A stretch of DNA of 64,000 bases from Patiria miniata (taxonomy: Eukaryota; Echinodermata; Asteroidea; Valvatida; Asterinidae): assembly GCF_015706575.1 (NCBI RefSeq), contig NW_024037063.1:9052927-9116926 (forward strand), written 5' to 3'. A program made the translations under genes and the position numbers. Below the pieces are notes generated by a model. The model did not search any database. It had not been told where the DNA came from and saw only the letters and a program-made list of their open reading frames with translations. Below, piece after piece: positions 44,342-56,944 of the stretch (within the stretch, counting starts at the first letter, position 1; each line of letters begins with the position of its first letter).

Positions 44342-45822
44342 CTAGAAATAATCATAAGAAAATAAAAACAGTGAGATGCATGCTACATATAGGGTTGAAA
44401 TACAAATTGATGTACTCAAAGAAGAGTGCTTACAATTCATCTGTGATAAATGAGATGCAATATGTCAAGGTCCATTCTTAGTTCACTCTCATTACCTCAT
44501 GAACTGAAGTGCACGCTGTGTCGGTGGGTTGGAGAGATGGTACACCAGCCGGCGATGTGAAATCACTGATTGTACACTGCTGCTCTTCTTGTTCCTTAGA
44601 GAGCACATCGCTAGATGGTAATCGTTCCGCTGTCTGGTGCGTAACTGCTTGTTTGTGCTAAGATAGACAACCTCTACAGATACCTGAAAGTCATATGAAC
44701 AGTGAGAATTAACAAAGTGTTAAGGCCGCAGCAGGCTTAACATTTTTTTAAAGTAAAAGATATAAAGCGGGGCGTATGTAGCCAACAATATTGAGCAATA
44801 GATGCCTTGAACAAAACCCATGTCATAAATTCCCCCCCCCAAAAAAAAAATAAATAAATAAAAAATAAGAAATCTTCTTTTATTATTTTATATTGCCTGT
44901 ATTTAATTGCACTTATTACTTTTTCTTTTTCTGATGTGGCTGGCTCTGGAGGATTTGTATAAAAGGGGAAACAAATCTGAAATTGTTCTTTAAGTTGTAA
45001 ATGGTCTGATGAGTCACATCTCGTGAATAAAAGTAAAAAAAAAAACAATGTAAGTGCAAAAAAAAAATATATGTTTTATTCCCCAAACTGCGCATGTTCA
45101 GTGCAGTTCCAACTTTCTTTATATAAAAAAAAATAAATTCAAAATCCAGCTCCGGCTAAATATCCACCATGTGTGTCCACTGCCGAAAACCATGTGTGTG
45201 GTCCAGAGCTGTGACAACCAGTATTAATTTTTCACACAATAATAAATTTCACTGGTCCCAAGTCAACTGCATGATAAGGGATTTAATTGATATAACCTAC
45301 CCAGGAACAAAGTCAGTTGATCAGAAATGGACCTTGACCATGATTAATTCATTTCAATTTTCAAAAATGTATTTTTGTTTGATTTCTGTCTTCTTACCTG
45401 TTCCAACAGTGATCATGGTACCCCATCGATCAAACATCTATGATCTCACGGCTAGTTGCTTTATTCACACCACGGAATGGTTTGCCTTTCCCTTTATGGA
45501 GTGGATGACAACATTTCCTTGATGATGTCCAACTCAACCCTACCTTGTATCTATGCGCTGGACGTATTGTCTTATCAGTGTATGCATCGACGTCGAACAA
45601 ACCACATCGCAGGAGGATCAGTTTCCACTCGACATTCACATCACATGCAGCGACTTTCCACTTCTGCAAATGGCTCCGTATGTCTTTTGTGCATCGATTA
45701 AGTTGCACTGTATTTAGTTCGCGCAGATAAGAGGGATTTACACCACATTCGATGGCTTTGCTATACTCAAAATTACTAAAATCACATTGCAGCCGCACAG
45801 ACGGCATGTCCATGGCTGCCAT
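44258..45822 (-). CDS. Small gene with Cys/His module, three exons
   Basis: Exons 45436-45822 (129 codons from ATG), 44496-44657 and 44258-44341 with a TGA stop; all joins are phase 0. About 210 residues. The N-terminal 125 residues hold RCTKDIRSHLQKW and LLRCGLFDVDAYTDKTI, then a C/H-rich block: RPAHRYKVGLSWTSSRKCCH followed by PLHKGKGKP and SREI. A similar 'HR-x-LG-x-W-x-C-x-HPLH' block occurs in uncharacterised invertebrate proteins, as far as I recall; possibly zinc-binding. The rest is Ser/Thr/Gln-rich and acidic. It is upstream of gene 2 on the same strand, 5 kb away, with no overlap. Function unknown. Confidence 0.65.
44496..44657 (-). CDS. Small gene exon 2
   Basis: 162 bp, phase 0 to 0: HKQAVTHQTAERLPSSDVLS, then KEQEEQQCTISDF and PTDTACTSVHE. 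Acceptor 'ttgtctatcttag|', donor 'catgag|gtaatg'. Confidence 0.6.
45436..45822 (-). CDS. Small gene exon 1
   Basis: 387 bp from ATG (MAAMDMPSVRLQC) to 'atagat|gtttga'. The start is in a GC-rich, CpG-bearing stretch with 'tgggtgggtgggtgagtggg' upstream, consistent with a promoter-proximal exon. The frame is open further upstream but low in complexity there. Confidence 0.65.
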
Positions 45823-46784
45823 TTTGACGGTAATGTAATGCGAGGGCGCCCTCTTTCGATACCGCGCGCTAACTGGGTGGGCGGCAACAGGACGTTCCCC
45901 TCCTACCGGATCAGTGCGCACCACCAAAGGTAGCCCACTCACCCACCCACCCAATAGGTGAAGTCTGCAAAATGTACATTTTGTTACGCTCTTACAACAA
46001 TTCCTGCAAAATGTCAATTAAGGGCAACCAATTGCACTCGGAACTGTCTAGGGGGCTATGTAGGTTTGGTCTTGAAAATTAGGAATTTTTCAACTTTGTT
46101 GACCGTGAGCAAACAAAAACAAGAAGAGCTGACAGTTTTTTTATTTTTTATTATTGTAGTCTGATATCTGAACTATATTTCCTCCAAGTTTGTTGACTCT
46201 CAGCCCTGCATTAATTAAGTTATGGTTTACCGCGTAAAGGACTTCATTTCGTAATAGAGCTGATACGTGTTTTTCTTACGCCTATATCTCCGCAGTAAAT
46301 GCTTGCATATCAAAGATTTATATTTCATCGTTTAGAGGAGATTAAATCCTCTCTTTTGATATGTAGGTCGACAGTAAACGATTTAGTTTAAGGGTATAAA
46401 CGAGGCTATAACTTTACACCAGAAACAACACAAATTTACTCCCCGGAAGTCACCCTTTTTGCTCAAAATTGTCGGTGCCCCGTACTCGGCCACCGTGTGA
46501 TTATTTATCGAGCTACTCCACCGAGTGGTATCGTCTCAGGTGGGGATCAAATGGCCAAGATTTGAACTTAATTCGCTGACCCCCCACCTTGTCGATTTTT
46601 CAGGATTTTGCATGGTCTTCTCATAAACGCACACTTAATCACATAACTTAGAAATGTCGACGTGACACAGGGAAATCCTTCTCACTAGTCAGATGCAGAC
46701 TGCACCCTCCCGATCCCGGCAGCGCGAAAATCACAAAGTGAACTATTTCACTCCGTCAGCTGCATAGTCAAAAGAGGCTAGAGC

Positions 46785-46930
46785 GTGGTGCGATGATTTG
46801 ATTTCACAATGTGGGAATTTACCCATCTGGTCCAAAGATCGTATAGCGCTCGGCGCGATGATATGATTTGATTCACAATGTGGGGAATTTACCTCCGACG
46901 GGTCCAAAGATCGTAACTTATTTATAGCGA
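46785..46930. repeat. ~75-bp direct repeat, two copies
   Basis: The blocks 'gcgatgatttgatttcacaa' and 'ggtccaaagatcgta' each occur twice in order. A short local duplication. Confidence 0.65.
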
Positions 46931-47034
46931 TCTGCGCAGTAATTTGAATCAAAGATCCTATTTAAGGGAAGATAGGACAGTCAGCTGCAAAAAAAGTGAA
47001 ACAGGAAGTACATGCCCAGAGCGTACACATAAAG

Positions 47035-47400
47035 GCCTTTCTAGTGTTTGTAAACATTGGCGCCATTTTGTATGGGGTGCCGTAAGAGTATAAACTGAAG
47101 CTGTGGTTGGCCAAATTTTTTTTCTCCAAAAAAGTCCTCATAACGCCATCAACACATCGTAAAAAGGCATGTGTAGGAATTATTTTGTAGCTTTGTTGAA
47201 AACGTTGTATTTTCAAGTATCAAATAATATATCGGTGATCTGTAATAACGCTTCTTCATTTTTGCAGTGTTCGACCTTCCATAGTTTTGCAGGCCGTGGT
47301 CGGCAAAAATGCAGTTTGCCAACCAAGCGCAGAAAGGTCTATTATATGTCTATGGCCCAGAGGTCACGATGGGGAAGGGCGCCTCCCACGGTAGATAGGT
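47035..47400 (+). repeat. Dispersed repeat, copy 1 (inverted at 60790-61165)
   Basis: Contains 'gccattttgtatgggg', 'aaaaaagtcctcataacgcc', 'gtaggaattattttgta' and 'ccatagttttgcaggccgtgg', all found as reverse complement at 60.79-61.17 kb. It includes a conserved 'catttttgcag|' splice-acceptor-like site. Coding status is unclear: the downstream frame differs between copies. Confidence 0.75.
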
Positions 47401-48150
47401 AAAAATTTTCTCCATGCACTCAACGTGATAACTTAGTTGTGCAAAGCAGCTAAATAATCATTTTCTTTGGTAAAATCATGCAATCATGCAGATATGTAGC
47501 ATTTTAAAGCAGTTTATTATCTGATTAATAGCACCACCCATGTACTTTATAGGGACATGCCTAAAAGTGCATAAAAACCCTTTTTTGACGGTTTACAGTA
47601 TTATGCTAATAACTGTATTGCACAGGAACATGGATTTAGAGATAGGGGTAGGAAAAAAATCCCCAAATTCTTTCCACTTTGTATCATGTGGTGTATTATT
47701 ATTTATATGGCTTATTCTGAACAGGATCTTTTTAAAAGTAAACAATTTTTTTTTTAAAATTAATTGTAAAACTTATTAAATAAATTAGTTTTGACTTTAT
47801 TATTTTTTTTCAGAAATATGTATTTTTCAAAAGTGTACAGCGCTTTTAATGGAACGTAAAGCGTTTTAAAAATAATATGATTATTGTATCATCATAAAAT
47901 GGAAGGGATCATATAAGCATTGTTTTAATGTTATGATCAATTGGTAATACTTAGAAAATTATTTATTCATAATAAATAATACAAATAAAATGCGGAATTT
48001 TTTTTCAAGGCAAAAACCTGAAGCTGGTTTCCATATTTGAACAACTTCGGGAAAGTAATAGACTTCTGAGCAATCGCTGCTAACTCACATTTTTATGTAT
48101 TCTCTAATAATAATATACAAGCATTCGTTACTATTTTGCACTGACATGGA

Positions 48151-48772
48151 GCGGCGTAGCCAGGGTTCTCTTCCTAGGGGTCGATTCGGAGGAGGCTGAA
48201 TGTTAGAAGTGGAGGGTAGCCAAATTTTATCCGTGCTCAGAAGTAGACAGAGTTTTTTTCCACCGGACACCCGGCCTCTGTAAAATCTAACAGTGGGGGT
48301 AGGGGTTGGGGAGGCAACACCATCTTTCAATGGGGCGCAAGGGCGGATCCAGAACAAATTTTTTGGGGGCCCCCAAAAAATAGTGGGTCAAAATTTTTTT
48401 TGGATTCTAGATGCTCTGTGGTGCGATGTGAGGCAATTTCTGACCACTTTAACCATTTTTTTTGAGGAAAAGATGGTGGTGTACTCATTGCCTGCCTTTA
48501 TTGCGACGTCACATACAAAACAAACAAAATTGGTTTCGTTTTTTTTTTAAGGGGGGGGGGGGGCATGGCCCCCTTTGCCCCCCCCCCTGGATCCGCCCTT
48601 GATGGGGCGCTGTTAAAAACCGAATTCATGGTCATTGACAGACAAGGTATCGCTATACGCGTTTCATCAACAGGATTGTCGCCCAAAATGAATTAAAACT
48701 GGAAAAGAAAAAAAGTTTCAATGTCAAACCCGCTATTCATGGTTTTGTTCTTTTCTCCGTTGCTACGCCATT
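48151..48772. mobile_element. Composite 'ggcgtagcc' element hosting a MITE
   Basis: Left end 'ggcgtagccaggg', right end 'gttgctacgccattg'. The MITE at 48338-48601 splits its 'ggggcgctgtt' block, so this element is the older one. Confidence 0.6.
48338..48601. mobile_element. hAT-like MITE, copy 2
   Basis: 264 bp, ends 'caagggcggatcc' and 'ggatccgcccttg', exact 8-bp duplication 'atggggcg' (48330-48337, 48602-48609). The interior matches 9153-9443 in reverse orientation ('gattctagatgctctgtggt', 'caatttctgaccactttaa'). Confidence 0.92.
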
Positions 48773-49073
48773 GCTGACAGGTCTACTTTTATCCCTCTTT
48801 TATTGATTTATTCATTCATTCATTTATTTCTTTAGTCTATAATTCATTTCTTGGTGCATTCGTCTTTTTTTTTTTTTTTGGTAATCAATGAAAATCCCGC
48901 TTGCATTTTACACCCATGTTTCATATTACTGAACAGTGATTTCTCTCCCCTTATTTATATTTGCCAGAGACACCATTTTTTTTGTTTTTTCAGAGTCACG
49001 TACCTAATACCACATAATACTACATGTGTTGTCCACACTTGTGTGGAAAGAAATGTGTAATACAGGTTTATAG

Positions 49074-49235
49074 TCAGGTGGCTTATACCCAATATTTGAC
49101 AAGATCGTGACCAACTGGTCCAAAGCACCAAACTTAGCAAATATGTTGTTATAGCCTTAGAGAAGATATTTTGAAGGGGTGACACCTGAAATTCTTTTGG
49201 GAAGGGTGCCTAATATGCATAAATCGTTAATCCAT
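49074..49235 (+). repeat. Single arm of the 'gtcaggtggctta' element
   Basis: Matches the left arm of the palindromic element at 51693-52484 over about 160 bp, without a right arm nearby. Confidence 0.75.
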
Positions 49236-49248
49236 AATGTGTAATACG

Positions 49249-49434
49249 CCAGGAATTTTTCATGGGCGGGGGGCCTGGGGGGAGGCTGGAACATATCATG
49301 GGGAGCGTCATGTAGATCAATGATTTTTTTTTAGAAACTCAAAATCTCAGTGGGGGGAGGGCGACTGGGGGCGACAAGGTTTCAGGGGGGGGGGGGGGGC
49401 TGTCGCCCCCACGTCTCCCCGTCTACGCCACTGT
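49249..49434. mobile_element. Poly-G/poly-C fragment
   Basis: Begins 'gccaggaatttttcatggg' and ends 'gtctacgccactgta'; G runs inside. Same loose family as 22955-23204. Confidence 0.5.
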
Positions 49435-49639
49435 ACATAATGAAGTTGGTCCACCCTCATCTGTGCAAGTTGGCACATACAGATATTTTGTTTTCACTTG
49501 GTTTCCTCGTATGTGTTGACATAATTCAATGGTGATGATTCCACTTCAAGGTTGAGGGGAGGCATGTGACATGTATCGATAATACTTTTTTTTTTAAAGC
49601 AGCAAAGATGGGAGTTACATGACATACGGAATTAGTCAC

Positions 49640-50000
49640 ATGACAGGAACGGAATTTGAGAGGAAACATCAAACACATCCAAATTTATTTCCGTTTATTT
49701 TACCCATGCACTTGGCCCTTTCTACAGTTTTGTTTTCTCATACAAAGCCAGCCACAAAGAGGTCAGTAATGACACAAACAGAATTTAAGGGGAAACATCG
49801 AACACATCAAAACTTATTTCCGTTTATTTAACCCACACTTGGTCCTTTCTACAGTTTGTTTTCTCATACAAAACCAGCCGCAAAGAGGTAAGTAATGACA
49901 CAAACAGAATTTAAGGGGAAACATCAAACACATCAAAACTTATTTCCGTTTATTTTACCCACACTTGGTCCTCTCCAAATGTTTTTTTTCCCCTCATAAT
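49640..50000 (+). repeat. ~126-bp tandem repeat, about 2.7 copies
   Basis: 'ggaaacatc(a/g)aacacatc', 'tttatttccgtttattt' and 'ttctcatacaaa' recur three times in order near 49660, 49790 and 49915. The second and third copies are the most alike. Confidence 0.88.
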
Positions 50001-50796
50001 TATCCGTGAAAAAGAACCGTATATCGAAATGTCTCGTATTTTACTAATATCGTTTGTTAAAGGCATATACCATTCGCATTTATCCGAAAAGTAAATACCG
50101 ACTAACTATCGACAAGTTTACTAAGCCTTGGACCATAGACTAGCACCGTACACCCCGTGAAATTTATTGAAGGTGAATCCCAACGATCAATTAATATTAA
50201 CTGACTTTTGAAAAAAGAGTGCTATTGACGAAATCGTGTGTCGCGATCATGTTTATTGTTTTTGTTTTCTCGAAAAGTGTACTATACACTGAGCTGAAAC
50301 TTCAACAGAATTTGAGTGGTGTTACCCGTTTTATTATTGGAAACAACCAATATGCATGAAAAGCAAATGACCCTATAGGCTTTTTATAAGTCCATGCACA
50401 CCCTGCCTATGGGGAAGAAAGATTCTAGCGTAGAAACCAGAGTCCGAACAAGCAACCTTGCTGAGGATGGTGGAGGGGGCCAAAAAAAAAAAAAAACAGG
50501 CGACCTTTTATGTCCAAACTCGAGAGGATAACTTAAAATCTCCTTTACCTTACCGCTTCTGCTTCACCTCACGGTTCATCCCTGCCACATCCGGTGCAGC
50601 ATGAATTTAGGTTTTATGAAATACGTACTCATTGGTGATATTGCGCATGTTCATGCATAGATAATTAGGAGGGGGACCGGTCACGTGAGAGGGTTTAACC
50701 AATAAAAGGGTAAAAGAGTCCGATTTTAATACGAGTCCGATTTTCATATGACATCGGATTAAACTTCTGATGTATACTCGTCCACCCTCTACGTCG

Positions 50797-50845
50797 CTAG
50801 CGGTGCAAATAGGTTGAACATTTTTCAACCTATTTGCACCGCTAG
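50797..50845. repeat. Perfect 22-bp hairpin
   Basis: Arms 50797-50818 and 50824-50845 are exact reverse complements ('ctagcggtgcaaatagg...') around 'cattt'. Weaker pairing continues outside ('tatactcg' with 'cgagtatg'). Confidence 0.92.
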
Positions 50846-51692
50846 AAATACCAAAAGCGAGTATGTAGGCCTACATCATCATCTAGCGGTCGCAACCGGG
50901 ATCTCGTTCACAACGCCTCGCCATAGTTTGCTTTATTTATTCGCATGCATGCAGGAGTCTGCGTGTGCGTTGTTGATTTGATTCTCTCAATACATGCACA
51001 TGTTTTTGATAAAACCGAAATTCAAGGGAATAACGACCCACACCAGTTGAAACGATATTTGCGCAGTGATCGTGGGGCACAACGTTGTCGGTTTGTGCTG
51101 CCGCCGCGGTTTGCGTCGTTAATGAGAAGCGGTAACAATTGCTTAAAATTATGTAACGTTGTAATGGCATTATAGTTGTCTCTAGGCTCGGTACTTCCCT
51201 GGCACCGCATTTACATTGCTAGCACATGTACCCAGTTCAAAATAACCTGGGACCATTTTTTGTTATTATAAATTGATAAACAATATCAAAACTTTACAAA
51301 TTTAGTAAATTATTATTAGCTTTATGCCATTTATGATTAAAACCATTTACGCCCGGTATACTAATACTACGTGAGTATAAACGCAAATATGTTTAACGAT
51401 TTATGAATGTATGTATTGTAAGTTTACCTCGCTGTCTTCTTAGAGAACCAAGACAATGCTGTCACCAAAGTATGCACAGTTTCTAATAATGTGCGCTTCC
51501 ATGTACTATTCATCGGGTGATGATTGCCCGATCCGAGGACCGATTTCTCTTCTAAACTTAAAAAATTATATTCAAATATTGGACCGAGAGAGCACATATT
51601 ATACACCGTCTGGGACTCTCCAAAGCTAAGCATGTGTCAAAGTGTGCGTCTGTATTTTCGACTTTCCTGCCTATTCTTTTCCCCTCCTGATA

Positions 51693-52484
51693 GTCAGGTG
51701 GCTTAGACCCAATTTTTGATAAGATCGTGACCAAATGGTCCAAAGCACCAAACTTGGCCAATATGTTGTCATAGCCTTGGAGAAGATATTTTGAAGGGGT
51801 GACCCTGAAATTCTATTGGGAAGAGTGCCTAATTTGCTTAAATCATGAATTCCTACCTTGCAATACATTTATTCCCACATTTGAGTACATTTTTGTGTGT
51901 GAAAAGTATATGTTGGGGATTCCACTTACACATCCTTACTTCAATAACATGTTCTAATACACTTAAGACTGACTGGATAATTATGAGGACATAGTAACGA
52001 TTCGAAATGGCTACTATTATACTCTAAAGTTGCGCGCATTAACCTTGTCCCCAGATATAATCAATTAGTCTTGCCAAATAGTATTGATGAGCTTTAAATT
52101 CAACAAGTTGCCTACTGGCACGGTTACTCGATTAAGACTTCATGGAAAATCATGTGGACAACAACATTGTGATATTTAGCCCAGAACACAAAAACGGGGA
52201 GCTTGATCAAGTCCTTCACGTCAGGCTTTAGACAATGTTATTTAAGTAAGGATATGCAAGTAAATTCCCAAAATATACTTTTCAAAAATAAAACAATCTA
52301 CCCAAATATGGGAATAGATATATTACAGGACAGGGATTAACGCTTTATGCAAATTAGGCACTCTTCCCAAAATAATGTTAGGTGTCACCCCTTCTAAATA
52401 TCTTCACTGGGGCTAAAAGAATCTACCTGCCAAGTTTGGTGCTTTGGACCAGTCGGTCACGATTCCAACCGTATGCAACCTGAC
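51693..52484. mobile_element. TA-flanked palindromic element (mariner/Tc1-like MITE?)
   Basis: Ends 'gtcaggtggcttagaccc' and '...gcaacctgac', bounded by TA on both sides (51691, 52485). Arms of about 250 bp, with mismatches. A TA duplication is the mark of Tc1/mariner elements; there is no transposase. A single related arm lies at 49074-49235. Confidence 0.7.
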
Positions 52485-53627
52485 TATTACTACTCAGTAT
52501 AGTATTTTGTAGCTTTAGGTGATGGTAGGGAGGAGGAAGAGTTGATGTATTTTTTTCTTTAAATTGAATTATTATTTTTTCCTATATTGTTGACTTTAAC
52601 GTATCACTATGTATATAAAACGAACCCCCGTGTTGCGTGTTTTATTACATCAAGCTACGAAGGTCTATCGTAAAGGCTCAAAGGTGAAAACATTCGCATT
52701 AGAGATGCAGGGCTAAGAATAGCACTTGTAAACACTTGACATCGCGTTATCTGATAGGGAAAGTCACCCAATCGTGTAGGCCTACTTTTGTCGAATGATG
52801 TATATCAATGCTTGATCAACCAGGATTGACAAACAGCTTTTTTGTTCCATATCATGTTATATACTGTGATCATTATAGATATTTTGTAACGACCAGTTGA
52901 AAAGAAAATTGAAATGCAATCTGCGTGTGTGGCAGAACGTTAAAATCGCGTTTGAATCTTTAACTCGTAAGGTTGGAGTCGATGCCATATGTCAACATTA
53001 ATCGAGAGACTAATTTGCATAAAATAGTTCCGTCAAATTGTCATTAGCTCGGACGTGGCAGCTGCAGCGCCATCTTGAATGCCTCTGAATCTCAAAGTCC
53101 CTCAGTTTGTTTCTTCAGTGTCTAAGGTTCATGTAGGGATCTACCAGCAATAAGACCATTCAGGCAAATGTGCTTGGAATGCAGTTAGAGAAGCCTGTAA
53201 GCTTCTCGTCTGATGAATTTAATCACCACGAACACTCGGTACCTCAATCAACGTGAATCAATTGCGTCTCCTTACAGCAACGTACGCCTTTACGAAGGAC
53301 GCTACTGAGTCTGAAGATTTGGCAGCATTTTCACTGGTAAGCACTAGAATTATTTGTAATTATCGCAGCAAGATCATACCCATTGAAACGAGGTTGAGTG
53401 TCGTATTTTATGGAATCAGCATTTGTATTCCAAACGCGCGCAGATTGTACCAAAATACATGCGTATTCGTTCTTAACAGCCAATCAGTATTGTTTGAGTA
53501 TTTTTATTTGCATCTCTCAACGTGCAGATGAGCAAATTGAAAAGTTTACAAAAAAATCAATCCATACACAAAACATATGTCAGGACAATAGAAAAATCCA
53601 GAGTTGAGCAGCCCAATTCGTCACTGG

Positions 53628-54120
53628 AAGTCCAGAATGTCGATCGTTTCAACCATGATATAACATTTAAACTCGGAAACAGCACACTGAAGATATCATC
53701 ACCGATCACGATTGACGAAATTGTTCCATCCAGCTCGATTTTCCGCGAGTCCGATGTTATGAGGCCCTCTATCTTAACTTCTGGCCACTGCCATCCATCA
53801 AGATTTGTCTTGGACGTCCCCGCTTCCAGCTGCCCTCTACGGTACGCCCTGGAGGATGATGTTGACCACTGATTCCTTGACTGTGATGATATGACCGAGC
53901 CATCTAAGTTTCTCTTCCTTATGATTGTCAGGAGTCCAACTGTCTGACCTGGGCATTGAATGTTTGTGACGTGTAATGGATTCTGAGTAGTATGCTGTAG
54001 CGATTCAGCTCAAAAGCATTGATGTCCTTTTCAATGTCAGCGTTCATTGTCCACGATTGTGGTGTATACATACCGATATGACCAACGATCTTAGAAGTTG
54101 ACAGCTTCAGGATATTTTGT
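53628..54120 (-). mobile_element. LINE reverse-transcriptase C-terminal fragment, copy A
   Basis: Minus-strand fragment ending in a degraded form of the 'RGRPRQIWMDG' tail common to RTE/CR1-like LINE polyproteins. Frames are broken. Paralog at 59227-59720. Confidence 0.65.
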
Positions 54121-54303
54121 TAGCACCACGGGCGCGAAAGTCACATATCATAAACATGGCCAGATGGGTGTTTCACAAAACATGAAGTAAAATTGATAGA
54201 CAAGATTTTTTGGACTTGTTTTGACATTATCACCGAAAAGATATTGATCAATATAGAATAAACTAATGTGCTTAGCAGGGATTTGGTTGCGGGTAATGGG
54301 GTA

Positions 54304-54759
54304 TCATTGACATCCTTCAGGCAGTGATCTTTGTGTCGAATGCCACTGTAATGGTTGCAGGAAGACTGGACTCATGATGCCGCACTTGAGTTGGATCCAC
54401 CTCTCCTTGACCATTCCTACCTCTCTTTTGACCTCCTTGTATAGCTCTGTATTCCTCGTTGTCTTGACATTTCTGACGTTATGCGATGTGTTACCCAATT
54501 GTTTGCCGAAACACCCCCATTTTTCTTGCAGTTTTTCTTGGACCTTACTGTGAAAATCCTCATAATTATGTTCCATCTCTGTGGCAAATAGCGTTGCACG
54601 GTGACAACATATCTCGGCTCGAAATTTATCAAGGATGAATACGTAACTGTCCCTGAGCTTTACAAGGTCATAGCCGACTCCGATATTTCGTTTATTCTCG
54701 AGTTTTGAAAGGGGTTTCAGATAGTCAAACCATGTAATTGTGCTTCCTAAAGAAGCCAC
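54304..54759 (-). mobile_element. Possible LINE endonuclease-RT linker fragment
   Basis: A 151-codon open frame. 'YDLVKLRD', 'KFRAE' and 'HSKVQEKLQEKWGCFGKQLG' recall the linker between endonuclease and reverse transcriptase in RTE-type LINEs. It lies upstream of the C-terminal fragment on the same strand, with the RT core absent. Copy B of the duplication lacks it. A host gene is less likely. Confidence 0.4.
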
Positions 54760-55734
54760 AGACTCCTGTCGCCCATACCACGCCGGCCAATAAATATGTG
54801 TGTGCCTTTACTTTGGTGGCATCGATCTTCGAATTCCAGTCCCCATAAGGAGGTGAATAATCCTATCTTGCTTTTGGATCCCTCACCTGTTTTCACGGCC
54901 ACTTATGCGCCCTGCTTGAAACAAACAAGTAATCATATGCAGAGGTCATAATGGTGTGATCTCTTGAAAAACAACTTTGCCTATTCGGATACATCAACGA
55001 CTGTTTTGTTAAATGGAAGTGCGTGCTTTTCACAAAACAGTCATGGATCAAGATAGTGTGCACCGAGGCGGTGAAAACTGGTGGAAAATTTCAATTGCAG
55101 CGTAGGCATTACTTAACTGCCTACAGTTCAAGGCAAATAAACTTGCTCTTTAATTCGAAAATTGTGTAATCGTGTTATGGTAATTAGCTGGGTTCAAAGG
55201 TTATCCTGTTCTGATTCATAAAGATGCATCCGATATTATTAGCACTTAGACTCATACAAGTTTGAAAATCTTGACACACATCGTGCCTTAATAGGTCGTG
55301 ATCCTTGGCTACATGGCATGCGTTTCATTGGCTTCTGACTAGCGCCCCTCCAATTGCAGACACACTGACTTAACCCTAACCCCGGGGGGGGGGGAATCCG
55401 CCCTCCTCGACTTATTCCGCGATACGTTAGGAAAACACATTTTCCCGCCCGAGCGCAACATTTTTTGGCGCTGTGTGCAGTGATAAGTGAATTTTTAAGT
55501 TTTTGATTGGATTGCGGTCATACATGTGGTGTATACTATGGTATCGTACTGAAATATTTCGAGTTGTAGTGTTTTACCTTGCCAATTTATCAGTTAATTA
55601 ACATAAGTCTATTCATATTTCGTATTTTATTATTAATAGGTATTTTGAGCAATCAAGAGTTTGAAAATTGAAAATGTAACTATAAATGTGTTTGTGGACA
55701 AACACCAGCTGTTTCGGATGTTTGAAATGACTCT

Positions 55735-56080
55735 GTGACGTGAAGAACATATGATGATGTCATTTCAAATTTCATCTATAACACATCACAGTATACGTAC
55801 ATATCAACTTACAACCACATCGAACATACTGTTCTGTAGATATTTGCCTTAAATAGAAAATGCCCCTTCAATGTGATGTCAAATGAATGTGATAACATCA
55901 TTTTGAGGTCACTTGAATTTTTATCTATAACACATCCAGCTATGTCTACACACAAACTTTTAACCAAATCGGCCAAGTTGTAGTTCACAACATATAGGCT
56001 ATTGGAATATTTGCACATTGAAGATGACGTCACATTACACTTGATGACGTCGTCATGACTCATGATTCGGCATGCATTTT
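55735..56080. repeat. Two ~165-bp diverged direct repeats
   Basis: 'tgatgtcatttcaaattt', 'atctataacacatc' and 'tagatatttgcc'-like blocks recur. The units are rich in TGACGTCA-like sites (CRE motifs). Confidence 0.55.
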
Positions 56081-56944
56081 GAGATGACGGCCTAGGTGTG
56101 TGCTTAGTTTGCAGTCAATCTAATTGCATTTTATGTCAATTTTTGCAATTAGAATAACTAATAAAATTCTAAAAATTAATTTGAAAAAATCAGTTGATTG
56201 ATGACGTCATTGTGATGTCACTTCAGATTCTGAATACTTTCATCAATACTTTCCCACCCACCAAGTTTCATAACGATGGGGCATTCCCTTATATGTGTAA
56301 AAAAAAAAAAAAAAAAAAACACATTTACAAGACCTCATGATGACGTCACAAAGTTTACGAAATTTTGTGTACATATATGTGACCTACCAAACCTAATACA
56401 AGAAGAATTTTGAATGCATCATGTTTTTGTGAATAAAAAAAAACACACCAACACCTGGGTTTGAGTCACTCCAAAGATTTTAATTCTGTTAAAATCGAGT
56501 GGTGAGCAGGCCAGCGGCAAGGGAGACAGCACGTTGAGGAATTCAATTAAACAATTACAAACAATGACAGAAAAGGGATACAAATTAAAGAAATTCAATA
56601 AGTAAAACGTAACATAAATCCTGAGGGAGACCCTACTGTACATACAATGTAAATTTTAAATATCTAAGATAGCATTTCATTCATGAGAAAGGGTTGTCGA
56701 GGTGTGAGACCACAATACCCAACTTAACTGTAAATGTCTTCCAAAAACACATAATTTTTATGTAAAACTCCAGAATTTCTAAATTGACAGTGATGACGGG
56801 GAATTAATTCATTCTGCCATTAAACAGTAATAAATTAAGCTATACAGCAGGTAAAGACTGTGAATCAAGTACCTACTAGCAAGGGATTTCTCTCTTAAGA
56901 CAACGCGCTCATTGAATTTTCTGGGTATAATTTACCTGCACAAC

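Larger units (their letters stand above)
52668..55376 (+). repeat. Large duplicated segment, copy A
   Basis: Collinear with 57690-61216. Shared blocks: 'gatgccatatgtcaacatta', 'gtctaaggttcatg' region, the LINE tail, 'catcaacgactgttttgtta', 'aactgcctacagttcaaggc', 'tggcttctgactagcg'. Divergence and indels are considerable, so the duplication is old or the segments are two copies of one large element. Confidence 0.8.

Noticed and set aside
53253-53531. 92-codon frame at the start of the duplication
   Set aside because: The matching region of copy B (about 58.85-59.1 kb) does not keep the frame, so it is unlikely to be coding.
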